A stretch of 21,992 nt of DNA from positions 1-21,992 of the forward strand of contig JAZRPO010000049.1 in assembly GCA_045649265.1 (NCBI GenBank), given 5' to 3'. The notes under the pieces were generated by a model. It worked only from the letters and a program-made list of their open reading frames with translations, was not told where the DNA came from and did not search any database. A program made the position numbers and the translations under genes. Positions 1-6,245 of this stretch are shown here, piece after piece; positions within the stretch are counted from its first letter, which is position 1, and each line of letters starts with the position of its first letter. The DNA comes from SIG480 sp045649265 (lineage in GTDB: Bacteria > Bacillota > Clostridia > Oscillospirales > JAAYXM01).

Positions 1-2
1 CG

Positions 3-89
3 ACTTATGTTGAGCAGATTAAGGCAAATATGAGCCTATTAAAATCAACATCCACCAAAATCACAAATTATAAAACCATTTGCCCCTAA
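3..89 (+). CDS. Possible 3' end of an unknown gene (partial at window edge)
   Basis: One + strand frame is open from the window edge for 28 codons and ends in TAA at 87-89; the other two + frames close within about 35 bases. The tail reads ...VEQIKANMSLLKSTSTK..., with no motif I recognise. A hairpin with a T-run follows 45 bases later, which is what would be expected after the end of a + strand gene. That placement is the main support. The fragment is too short to assign a function and could be chance. Confidence 0.25.
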   Translation, partial: TYVEQIKANMSLLKSTSTKITNYKTICP

Positions 90-133
90 AATGATAATGC
101 GTAGTGTTCTTATACATCCAAGTAAAAAACGCC

Positions 134-170
134 AAAGCACCCGACAGCTTAAATGCTGCCGGGTGCTTTT
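134..170 (+). terminator. Rho-independent terminator
   Basis: Inverted repeat AAAGCACCCG-ACAGC / GCTGC-CGGGTGCTTT around a short A/T loop, with one mismatch, ending in TTTT on the + strand. It probably ends transcription of whatever + strand gene lies left of the window. The opposite strand has a looser T-run, so some activity in both directions is possible. Confidence 0.65.
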
Positions 171-220
171 CACATAATGAAATACCACTTCAAACTATCG
201 CGTGGTTTTTCGCTATGCAA

Positions 221-250
221 AAAAACAACGGCTTAAATAAGCCGTTGTTT
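221..250 (-). terminator. Rho-independent terminator of tRNA-Gly
   Basis: Perfect stem AACAACGGCTTA / TAAGCCGTTGTT with a very short loop. On the minus strand it is followed by a run of seven T. It starts directly next to the CCA end of the tRNA-Gly gene, so the tRNA appears to be a single-gene transcript. Confidence 0.8.
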
Positions 251-325
251 TGGAGCGGAAGACGAGATTCGAACTCGCGACTTTCACCTTGGCAAGGTGA
301 CACTCTACCACTGAGTCACTCCCGC
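251..325 (-). tRNA. tRNA-Gly (anticodon GCC)
   Basis: The minus strand folds as a complete 75-nt cloverleaf. The acceptor stem is GCGGGAG/CTTCCGC with one G-U pair, followed by a D arm ACTC/GAGT and an anticodon stem TCACC/GGTGA around loop TTGCCAA (anticodon GCC, complement at 291-293). Then come a 5-nt variable loop and a T arm GCGAG/CTCGT with loop TTCGAAT. The discriminator base is T and CCA is encoded. It decodes GGC and GGU glycine codons. Its own promoter (338-365) and terminator (221-250) flank it tightly. Confidence 0.96.
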
Positions 326-337
326 ATCACAATAAAT

Positions 338-365
338 ATTATACCACAGAAAAAGAAAAAGTCAA
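338..365 (-). promoter_or_regulatory. Sigma-A promoter of tRNA-Gly
   Basis: On the minus strand, TTGACT (360-365) and a perfect TATAAT (338-343) are separated by 16 bp. Transcription would start near 331, a few bases before the tRNA 5' end, as expected for a stand-alone tRNA gene. The spacer and flanks are strongly homopurine/homopyrimidine. Confidence 0.85.
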
Positions 366-425
366 CCAAAAAAAGAAAAAAATCAAACAATATTTTTTGT
401 TCAAATTTCATATTTGTTTTATATT

Positions 426-455
426 TTACCCCTGCAATCTTCATTGCAGGGGTAA
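426..455 (-). terminator. Stable hairpin after the Cys-rich peptide gene
   Basis: A 12-13 bp perfect stem with core ACCCCTGCAAT/ATTGCAGGGGT and a 4-nt loop lies just past the stop codon of the 459-617 gene. No good T-run follows on either strand (AAAATAT on the minus strand, AAGCTTT on the plus). It is therefore either an atypical terminator or a 3' mRNA-stabilising structure. Confidence 0.4.
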
Positions 456-458
456 GCT

Positions 459-617
459 TTAAAACCTTCTAAACTCGCAACGATTCTCGCAGCAATTCTC
501 ACAGCAATTACATCTGCAAGATTTTCTTCCACCCGCATCAACACGCTTCATTCTGAGCGGACACTGTTGACTGCGGCCTGAACGATTGCAGGAAAACAAA
601 TTTGAAAAGCATCGCAT
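459..617 (-). CDS. Small cysteine-rich peptide, 52 aa, unknown function
   Basis: I do not recognise this gene. It encodes 52 residues with 10 cysteines. Cys 3, 10 and 19 are spread through the N-terminal half, and seven are packed in the tail: C34, C36, C38, C39, C42, C43 and C47 (KSCRCNCCENCCENRC). The peptide is very basic (R/K-rich), has no hydrophobic segment and ends in FRRF. Translation is well supported: AAAGGAGAG lies 7 nt before the ATG. The tail contains a short duplication (CCEN-CCEN), which suggests a metal-binding or disulfide-rich peptide. A modified-peptide precursor is possible, but no maturase lies in the window. A 12-13 bp hairpin follows the stop. The leader holds a small inverted repeat (GGACAA/TTGTCC, 642-657) and a possible -10 TACAAT (663-668). 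The coding call rests on the ribosome binding site and on the non-random cysteine pattern. Confidence 0.6.
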   Translation of the reverse strand: MRCFSNLFSCNRSGRSQQCPLRMKRVDAGGRKSCRCNCCENCCENRCEFRRF

Positions 618-675
618 ACACGATCTCTCCTTTCATATTTTGGACAAAGCCTTGTCCTCTTTATTGTATGCCGGA

Positions 676-703
676 AAGAAAAAAAGCGTACGCTTTTTTT
701 CTT
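676..703. repeat. 28-bp perfect palindrome between divergent transcription units
   Basis: GCGTACGC (686-693) is flanked by seven A on the left and seven T on the right, and the symmetry continues with AAG/CTT at the outer ends. The centre lies between 689 and 690. Its right edge overlaps the -35 of the + strand promoter (702-707), and it lies just upstream of the possible minus-strand -10 (663-668) of the Cys-rich peptide gene. It could be an operator. As RNA it could also form a weak bidirectional terminator with a GTAC loop and only two G-C pairs closing the stem. Confidence 0.6.
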
Positions 704-730
704 GTAACAATAATTCTATTGTGCTATAAT
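702..730 (+). promoter_or_regulatory. Strong sigma-A promoter reading towards the lipoprotein gene
   Basis: TTGTAA (702-707) and a perfect TATAAT (725-730) are separated by exactly 17 bp. Transcription would start near 737, inside the first inverted repeat of the micro-hairpin array. It then runs through the truncated four-helix-bundle gene, the lipoprotein gene and possibly the AI-2E gene, with no obvious terminator in between. Confidence 0.75.
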
Positions 731-853
731 GAATTCATCTATTAGATGAATTCAGCTAAATTTGCCTACGGCGAGGTAAATTGAGCAAGCTCAGCTAAAT
801 TGACTTCGTCAGCTAAGTATGCTTCGCACGCTAAAAGCGAATTTAATTTAGCT
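731..853. repeat. Array of micro-hairpins with AGCTAA spacers, MITE-like
   Basis: It begins with a 10-bp inverted repeat, GAATTCATCT/AGATGAATTC, around ATT (731-753). Next come very small stem-loops: GCC-TAC-GGC, GAGC-AA-GCTC, GAC-TTC-GTC, TGC-TTC-GCA and CGCT-AAAA-GCG. They are separated by copies of (C)AGCTAA(ATT). The outer copies AGCTAAATT (754-762) and AATTTAGCT (845-853) are inverted repeats of each other, so the whole 100 bases can fold back. No open frame passes through it. It looks like an interspersed non-coding repeat or miniature element. Its right edge coincides with the point where the following gene loses its 5' half. Confidence 0.65.
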
Positions 854-1070
854 AAAATCTGAGTCAAAATATGCTCATGGAACAAACGATTTTATTTTAA
901 AAATGCAAATTGCCTTGAAAGAATGTTATAAATCTGAATATTGGTTGGAACTTCTTAATCGAACAAATTATATCAACGATGAGCAATATAAGATAATAGT
1001 AAATAATTGCGGACAAATTCGCAGGATGTTGATTTCGTCAATTAACACTGTGAAAGAGAAAAAGAAGTAG
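852..1070 (+). pseudogene. 5'-truncated four-helix-bundle protein (S23/IVP family)
   Basis: The open frame after the in-frame TAG at 849-851 encodes a C-terminal piece with the hallmark HGTNDFILKMQIALKEC and SEYWLELL segments, followed by a DEQ...IRRMLISSI helix and a Lys-rich end. This matches the second half of the four-helix-bundle family encoded in 23S rRNA intervening sequences and many gut Clostridia (about 115-125 aa when complete). About 72 codons remain. The N-terminal helices (the usual start and the SG.SIGANIEEA-like region) are missing and replaced by the hairpin array. An ATG at 903 could give a 55-aa remnant, but no ribosome binding site precedes it. Family assignment is from memory of the motif pattern and is fairly confident; loss of function is inferred from the truncation. 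Confidence 0.7.
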
Positions 1071-1080
1071 GAGTTATTGG

Positions 1081-1266
1081 ATGAAAAAAGCATCATTAAC
1101 TCTCATAACAACTGTTCTCGTTGTATTTTTAGTGTCTTGTCAAACGAAAACAATTACTGATGTAGAGCACATAATTGGATTTTATAATTTATTTGGGGAA
1201 AGTATCGAAATAGTAACGAAGAGCATAGACTTTGGTGATGTTCAAGATCGTGCACGAATTCTATAA
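1081..1266 (+). CDS. Small putative lipoprotein, 61 aa
   Basis: The N-terminus is a typical lipoprotein signal: MKK, a hydrophobic stretch of about 14 residues, then the lipobox LVSC with the modified cysteine at residue 20. The mature chain would be only about 42 residues, with no recognised domain. The ribosome binding site AGGAG overlaps the TAG stop of the truncated gene upstream and lies 7 nt before the ATG, so translation is plausible and the transcript is probably shared from the promoter at 702-730. Lgt, which would lipidate it, is encoded at 9275-10090. The short length could mean it is the surviving N-terminal end of a longer lipoprotein, but no continuation is visible in the 45 bases before the next gene. 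Confidence 0.6.
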   Translation: MKKASLTLITTVLVVFLVSCQTKTITDVEHIIGFYNLFGESIEIVTKSIDFGDVQDRARIL

Positions 1267-1311
1267 TTACTTTTATCAGATTATCAACTAAGTTTTTTGG
1301 AGGAAGCTGTT

Positions 1312-2478
1312 GTGAGATTCAAATGGACAGAAGATGCGACATACCGCGTAATAACAAGCTCTATTATTCTTATTGTCGCTATTGTTTTTTATTTTGCAAT
1401 TCAAAACATAGGTAAATTTTTTTCGTTTGTTAGTAATGTTTTTTCAATATTAACACCTTTTATAGTTGGTTTTGCTATTGCATATCTTTTGTCTCGGCCT
1501 GTCAACTTTATTGAAGCGCTGCTGAATAAATTTTTCTTTAAAAAACTAAAAAAGCAACTCTCAATAAATCGTGCAATTTCAATATTTGTTATTGTCATTT
1601 TAGTTCTTCTTTTGCTCACTCTTGTTATTGGTTCAATAATCCCTCAGCTTATTGACAGCGTGTCAACTCTTGCTCGTAATGCAGACTCTTACATTAAATC
1701 GGTTAACCGTTTTTTTGACTCTTTTGCAGCTAAATTTAACCTTGATTCAAGCGTGTTCGACAGCATACTCGGCTCTTCGCAGGAGCTTTTTAAGAATCTT
1801 ACTCAATATATTTCTTCTGTTCTTCCGAAGATATTTGATTTTTCACTTTCAGTCGGCTCAGGGATTTCAAATTTCTTTATCGGTCTGGTCATCTCGATAT
1901 ATATGCTCAGCGGAAAGGAGCGCTTTGGCGCTCAAATCAAAAAAGGCCTTTTTGCTCTTTTTCCTAAAAAAATTGTAGACAAATCAATTTGGCTCGGAAA
2001 ATATATTGATGAGACCTTCGGAAACTATATTTTCGGTCAGGTTCTCGATTCAATAATTCTTGGTATAATCTGCTTCATACTTATGTCAATTTTCCGTATG
2101 GAATATGCTCTTCTTATAAGTATGATAGTTATGATAACAAACTTTATTCCGTTTATAGGCCCGTTTATCGGTGCCATTCCGAGCGCTTTTATTCTTCTAA
2201 TGGTCCAACCGTCAATGGTAATCTGGTTTATATTGATGATAGTTGTTCTTCAACAATTAGACGGAAACCTGCTTGCTCCGAAGATTGTAGGAAAAACCAC
2301 AGGATTGTCTTCATTCTGGGTAATCTTCTCAATTCTCCTCGGCGGCGGACTGTTCGGAATCTCAGGAGTTGTCCTTGCAGTTCCCACCTTCTCTGTGTTC
2401 CTCCTGATCATAAAGCATTATCTTGAAAAACGTCTTAAAAAAAACGGGCTGCCTACCGACAGCAACAGCTATCTCTGA
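1312..2478 (+). CDS. AI-2E family membrane protein (YtvI/YueF-like permease)
   Basis: 388-residue polytopic membrane protein of the AI-2E (PF01594) family. There are hydrophobic helices near the N-terminus (two), around residues 65-90, and in a dense C-terminal block from about 185 to 380. The block includes the family-typical glycine/proline-rich FIPFIGPFIGAIPSAF segment, then QQLDGNLLAPKIVGKTTGLS and a GLFGISGVVLAVPTFS helix. Members are proposed exporters or antiporters (autoinducer-2, Na+/H+), and substrates are mostly unproven. I place the start at GTG 1312, because GGAGG at 1299-1303 is 8 nt upstream; an in-frame TTG at 1297 would place the ribosome binding site inside the coding sequence. 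It lies alone on the + strand and ends at a bidirectional terminator. Confidence 0.9.
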   Translation: MRFKWTEDATYRVITSSIILIVAIVFYFAIQNIGKFFSFVSNVFSILTPFIVGFAIAYLLSRPVNFIEALLNKFFFKKLKKQLSINRAISIFVIVILVLLLLTLVIGSIIPQLIDSVSTLARNADSYIKSVNRFFDSFAAKFNLDSSVFDSILGSSQELFKNLTQYISSVLPKIFDFSLSVGSGISNFFIGLVISIYMLSGKERFGAQIKKGLFALFPKKIVDKSIWLGKYIDETFGNYIFGQVLDSIILGIICFILMSIFRMEYALLISMIVMITNFIPFIGPFIGAIPSAFILLMVQPSMVIWFILMIVVLQQLDGNLLAPKIVGKTTGLSSFWVIFSILLGGGLFGISGVVLAVPTFSVFLLIIKHYLEKRLKKNGLPTDSNSYL

Positions 2479-2488
2479 TATTTGACAC

Positions 2489-2522
2489 AAAAAGTTCGCA
2501 GATATTAATCTGCGAACTTTTT
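2489..2522. terminator. Bidirectional terminator between AI-2E gene and rluB
   Basis: A 13-bp perfect stem with core AAAGTTCGCAGAT/ATCTGCGAACTTT and loop ATTA, with T-runs on both strands (TTTTTT on the plus, TTTTTG on the minus). It separates two converging genes. The outer edge of the stem touches the TAA stop of rluB (2522-2524). Confidence 0.85.
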
Positions 2523-3223
2523 TATAAGGATTTCAGATATTTAACTTCGCGTTCTGTCAGATGTCTCCAACGTCCTGACGGAAGCTTATCAAGCGCAAGT
2601 TCTCCAAGGCTCACTCTTTTCAAGCGAATCACCCTCAGGTTTGCAGCCTCGCACATCCTGCGAATCTGACGATTTCGTCCCTCTCTGAGAATTATATGAA
2701 GCAATCCCCCATCAGAGTCTTCTCGGATAACCGAAACATCCGCAGGGCGCGTCATTCTCCCATCAATCTCAATAGATGATTTAAGGATGGTTATCGCATC
2801 TTCTAGCTTTCCGCGAACAGTAACAATATATCCCTTTGGAATTTCATGTGATGGGTGCGTAAGCCTGTATGTAAGAGCGCCGTCATTCGTCATAACAAGG
2901 AGGCCTTCTGAGTTGTAATCAAGCCTCCCTACCGGATGAATCCGTGTTCCTACATCAACAAGCTCATTTACAGTTTTCCTGTCACGCTCATCATCAAGGG
3001 AAGTTATGTATCCGCGGGGTTTGTTAAGCATTATATAATATCTTTGCCCGCTTGTTATAACTCGCCCGGAAACTTCAACAACATCAGCTTCCGCATCAGC
3101 CTTGTCACCAAGCTTTGCAATAGTTCCGTTAACTCTTACCTTTCCGGCTTGTATAAGCTCCTCAGCCTTTCGTCTTGAACAGACACCGCTTGAAGCTATT
3201 ATCTTTTGAATTCGTTCTTCCAT
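2522..3223 (-). CDS. rluB: Pseudouridine synthase, RsuA/RluB/RluE/RluF family
   Basis: Makes pseudouridine in rRNA; the RluB type acts on 23S rRNA. 233 residues. An S4 RNA-binding domain occupies residues 2-48 (IQKIIASSGVCSRRKAEELI...GKVRVNG). The catalytic domain follows, with GRLDYNSEGLL and the catalytic Asp at residue 102, then LTHPSHEIPKGY and the REGRNRQIRRM signature near the end. Choosing RluB over RsuA follows the usual Firmicute annotation and is an inference. CGGAGA precedes the ATG. It is the last gene of the DUF512-der-plsY-gpsA-rluB run, 30 bp after gpsA, and is closed by the bidirectional terminator. Confidence 0.92.
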   Translation of the reverse strand: MEERIQKIIASSGVCSRRKAEELIQAGKVRVNGTIAKLGDKADAEADVVEVSGRVITSGQRYYIMLNKPRGYITSLDDERDRKTVNELVDVGTRIHPVGRLDYNSEGLLVMTNDGALTYRLTHPSHEIPKGYIVTVRGKLEDAITILKSSIEIDGRMTRPADVSVIREDSDGGLLHIILREGRNRQIRRMCEAANLRVIRLKRVSLGELALDKLPSGRWRHLTEREVKYLKSL

Positions 3224-3253
3224 TCCGTTTCTCCGAACATCTTTAAAGTTTGC

Positions 3254-4258
3254 TTACTGCCAAGCAGTTTCACTTTCACTTTTTTTATCTCTTCCCATAA
3301 GCCTGAAAAGAGCTTCCTTCGCATCTGCACCCTCGAATAAAATTCTATATGTTTCTTCGGTAATCGGCATTTCAACATTAACTTTTTTCGCAAGTTCCAT
3401 AGCAGACTGTGTCGCATAATACCCTTCAACAACAGCGCCAATTTTTTCAATCGCCTTATCCGATGTTAAGCCCTGACCAATAAGAATGCCTGCACGGCGG
3501 TTTCTCGAATGCATTGACATACACGTAACAATAAGGTCACCGAGGCCTGCAAGGCCGGAAAAGGTTTCTTCCTTGCCTCCAAGCGCAACGCCCAGTCGAA
3601 TCATCTCTGCAAGGCCGCGCGTCATGAGTGCCGCCTTTGTGTTGTCGCCCAATCCGAGACCGTCACAAACACCTGCAGCAAGCGCCATAATGTTTTTAAG
3701 CGCTGCTCCCAGCTCAACACCAACAACATCATCTGTAACATACACTCTGAATCGCTCATTCATAAACACATCCTGAACGGTTTCCGCAGCTACTTTATCC
3801 TTTGAAGTTGCTATTACCGCCGTTGGCACTCCCCTGCCAACCTCCTCGGCATGAGACGGGCCTGACAAAACGACTATCTTGGCATTTTGTGGAAGCTCCT
3901 CTTCTAATATCTGCGAAAGCCTAAGCGATGTGTTTTTTTCTATACCTTTTGAAACATTGATAACTATCTGACCATTGTTTACAAATTCAGAAAGCTTTTT
4001 AGCTGTGCTTCTTACCGCAAAGGACGGCACTGCCAAAACAACCATATCTGCATCCTTTGCAACACTTATTTCCTTTGTACACGAAAGCCCCTCAGGAAAC
4101 AGGACACCCGGCAAAAACGCTCTGTTTTCCCTGTCATTTGCAAGTCTTTCATATTCTTTATCTTCAAACGACCAGAGAGAAACAGCATTCCCGCTCTTTG
4201 CAAGCATTACCGCCAGAGCAGTTCCCCAGCCTCCGCTTCCTATAACTGCAATTTTCAT
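3254..4258 (-). CDS. gpsA: NAD(P)-dependent glycerol-3-phosphate dehydrogenase
   Basis: Reduces dihydroxyacetone phosphate to sn-glycerol 3-phosphate, the backbone for phospholipids, in the cytoplasm. 334 residues, the usual length. The nucleotide-binding loop GSGGWG is at 7-12. Also visible are NVSKGIE with Lys104, LSGPSHAEE, catalytic Lys188 in GAALKNI, and the C-terminal signature GDNTKAALMTRGLAEM followed by FSGLAGLGDLIVTC. GAGGTG lies 7 nt before the ATG. It sits directly downstream of plsY, which uses its product, so the two form a phospholipid-precursor module. Confidence 0.97.
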   Translation of the reverse strand: MKIAVIGSGGWGTALAVMLAKSGNAVSLWSFEDKEYERLANDRENRAFLPGVLFPEGLSCTKEISVAKDADMVVLAVPSFAVRSTAKKLSEFVNNGQIVINVSKGIEKNTSLRLSQILEEELPQNAKIVVLSGPSHAEEVGRGVPTAVIATSKDKVAAETVQDVFMNERFRVYVTDDVVGVELGAALKNIMALAAGVCDGLGLGDNTKAALMTRGLAEMIRLGVALGGKEETFSGLAGLGDLIVTCMSMHSRNRRAGILIGQGLTSDKAIEKIGAVVEGYYATQSAMELAKKVNVEMPITEETYRILFEGADAKEALFRLMGRDKKSESETAWQ

Positions 4259-4278
4259 AAAAACACACCTCGGTTATA

Positions 4279-4902
4279 CTACTTTTTGAATTTAAGCTTG
4301 TTTTCGTTACCTTCAATCAGGCGCTTGATGTTTGAACGATGAAGCACCGTAACAAAAACCGCTATAATCGCACCGAAACAAACATATATTATCCCGTCAG
4401 GCGAAAATCCCCAAAATGAAGCGAATAAAATCGGGACCGTCCAAATAGCTATGATTGAGCCCAATGAAACAAATCTTGTGATTGCAACAATTATCAGAAA
4501 TACCAATACCGCAATTATGCATATGCGAATATCACAACATCCGACAACCGCAGCAGTAGTCAGAACGCCCTTTCCACCACGGAAAGCGAAAAAAACAGGA
4601 AACGTATGCCCCAAAACACACGCAAAACCTGCAATCGCTTTTGCAAGAGCTCCTGAATTATTTGCAAAAATTGCATTTGTAATCAGCACTGCCGCTACAC
4701 CCTTGAGAATATCTCCAAGAATTACAATCAAGGTCTTTTTGATACCCATAACTCTTAAAGAGTTTGTGGTTCCTGCGTTTCCGCTTCCGTAATCTCTGAC
4801 GTCTTTATTCAAAGTAAGCTTTGATATAATTATTGAAAAGTTGAGACTGCCGAGAAGGTATGCAATTATTGCAGATATAACGTATTTTAAACCAATAGCC
4901 AT
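4279..4902 (-). CDS. plsY: Acyl-phosphate:glycerol-3-phosphate acyltransferase PlsY
   Basis: Membrane enzyme that transfers an acyl group from acyl-phosphate to glycerol 3-phosphate, giving lysophosphatidic acid, the first acylation step in phospholipid synthesis. 207 residues with about five to seven hydrophobic segments. All three family motifs are present: YGSGNAGTTNSLRVMG near residue 40, GHTFPVFFAFRGGKGV near 98-113, and HRSNIKRLIEGNENKL near the C-terminus. The start lies 2 bp after the der stop, so its ribosome binding site (AAAGGAG) is inside the der coding end, at a longer spacing than ideal. This suggests translational coupling. plsX, which makes the acyl-phosphate, is not in the window. 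Confidence 0.96.
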   Translation of the reverse strand: MAIGLKYVISAIIAYLLGSLNFSIIISKLTLNKDVRDYGSGNAGTTNSLRVMGIKKTLIVILGDILKGVAAVLITNAIFANNSGALAKAIAGFACVLGHTFPVFFAFRGGKGVLTTAAVVGCCDIRICIIAVLVFLIIVAITRFVSLGSIIAIWTVPILFASFWGFSPDGIIYVCFGAIIAVFVTVLHRSNIKRLIEGNENKLKFKK

Positions 4903-4904
4903 AT

Positions 4905-6230
4905 TTAACCATTTTCTCCTTTTTGCCTTATAACGACCCGAATGGGAGTTCCTTCAAATCCAAAAACCTCACGAAGCTTATTTTCAAGATACCGTCTGTA
5001 AGAAAAATGGAACAGCTTTGCATCGTTGCAAAACATAACAAAGTTTGGAGGTTGAATTCCCGTTTGGGTGATATAATATACTTTAAGCCTTTTTCCTCTG
5101 TCGGTAGGCGGCTGAACTCGTGAAACAGCATCAGCCAGAACGTTATTCAGCATTCCGGTTGTTATACGCTTTTTACTTTCAGCATATACAGAAGTAATCA
5201 TTTCAAAGAGCTTTGTAACTCTCTGGCCGGTTTTTGCCGATATGAAAATGATAGGCGCATACGTCATATATGACAAATCACGGCGGATTTTTTCTTCTTC
5301 CGCTTTCATTGTCTTGTCGTCCTTTTCGACAATATCCCATTTATTTACAACGATGATGCACGCCTTTCCCGCATCATGAGCAATCCCTGCGACCTTTGTA
5401 TCCTGCTCGGTAACACCCTCCTGAGCATCAATCATAATAAGGCAAACATCGCTTCGCTCTACCGCAAGGGATGCTCTTAATACCGAGAACTTTTCTATAT
5501 CGTCGTTAACCTTTGATTTTTTGCGAATTCCGGCTGTATCAATAAAAACAAATCTTCCGAATTCATTTTCAAATGAGCTGTCAACCGCGTCACGTGTTGT
5601 CCCTGCAACGTCGCTGACAATAACTCTTTCTTCTCCGAGAATTTTATTTGTCAGCGAGGACTTTCCGACATTCGGCTTTCCTATAAGCGCAACCCTTATG
5701 CGGTCATCCTCCGTCTCGAAATCTTCATCCTCCGGGAAAAATGCAAGGCACTTGTCCAGCAGGTCGCCCGTGCCATGACCATGAACTGCAGAAATTGCTA
5801 TCGGTTCGCCCAGACCGAGATTATAAAATTCATAAAAATCCGCAGGAGGCTCACCGACTGAATCGACCTTGTTGACAGCGAGAACGATAGGTTTATTTGA
5901 ACGCAAAAGCATGCTTGCAACATCGTTATCAGCCGCCGTTACGCCTGTCTGAATATCAGTAAGAAAAACTATAACGTCAGCATTGGTAACTGCTATTTCT
6001 GCCTGATCACGCATAAATTTTAAAATCTCGTTGTCAGCCTTTGGCTCTATACCGCCTGTGTCAACAAGATTAAATGACCTTCCACTCCATTCGCAATCAG
6101 CATACAACCTATCGCGAGTTACGCCCGGCGTATCCTCAACAATGGACATACGCTTGCCAATAAGTTTATTAAAAAGCATAGACTTGCCGACATTCGGCCT
6201 GCCCACTATTGCAATAACAGGTTTCCCCAT
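4905..6230 (-). CDS. der: Ribosome-associated GTPase Der (EngA)
   Basis: Essential GTPase with two tandem G domains that assists assembly of the 50S subunit. 441 residues. The first P-loop GRPNVGKS is at 10-17, with DTPG, DTGG and NKVD motifs following. The second begins near residue 183 with GKPNVGKS, followed by DVAGTTRD, DTAG and NKWD. A C-terminal KH-like domain occupies roughly 350-435 (RVQPPTDRGKRLKVYYITQ...FGFEGTPIRVVIR). The ribosome binding site AGGAGG lies 7 nt before the ATG. It is 15 bp downstream of the DUF512 gene and 2 bp upstream of plsY, and this neighbourhood is common in Clostridia. Confidence 0.98.
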   Translation of the reverse strand: MGKPVIAIVGRPNVGKSMLFNKLIGKRMSIVEDTPGVTRDRLYADCEWSGRSFNLVDTGGIEPKADNEILKFMRDQAEIAVTNADVIVFLTDIQTGVTAADNDVASMLLRSNKPIVLAVNKVDSVGEPPADFYEFYNLGLGEPIAISAVHGHGTGDLLDKCLAFFPEDEDFETEDDRIRVALIGKPNVGKSSLTNKILGEERVIVSDVAGTTRDAVDSSFENEFGRFVFIDTAGIRKKSKVNDDIEKFSVLRASLAVERSDVCLIMIDAQEGVTEQDTKVAGIAHDAGKACIIVVNKWDIVEKDDKTMKAEEEKIRRDLSYMTYAPIIFISAKTGQRVTKLFEMITSVYAESKKRITTGMLNNVLADAVSRVQPPTDRGKRLKVYYITQTGIQPPNFVMFCNDAKLFHFSYRRYLENKLREVFGFEGTPIRVVIRQKGENG

Positions 6231-6245
6231 ATAAAAACCTCCTAA

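Noticed and set aside
221..325. tRNA-Gly used as a phage or island attachment site
   Set aside because: No second copy of the tRNA 3' end and no integrase is visible in the window, and the tRNA's own terminator is intact.
104..472. 122-codon + strand open frame over the tRNA-Gly region
   Set aside because: It runs through a terminator, the complement of a complete tRNA gene and that tRNA's promoter, has no ribosome binding site and has low-complexity Lys-rich sequence.
731..853. CRISPR array
   Set aside because: Units are 18-30 nt with no constant repeat of 23 nt or more and no unique spacers; the regularity is in hairpin size, not sequence. No cas genes nearby.
1297..1311. TTG start for the AI-2E gene
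   Set aside because: It would place the GGAGG ribosome binding site inside the coding sequence; GTG 1312 is 8 nt behind that site.
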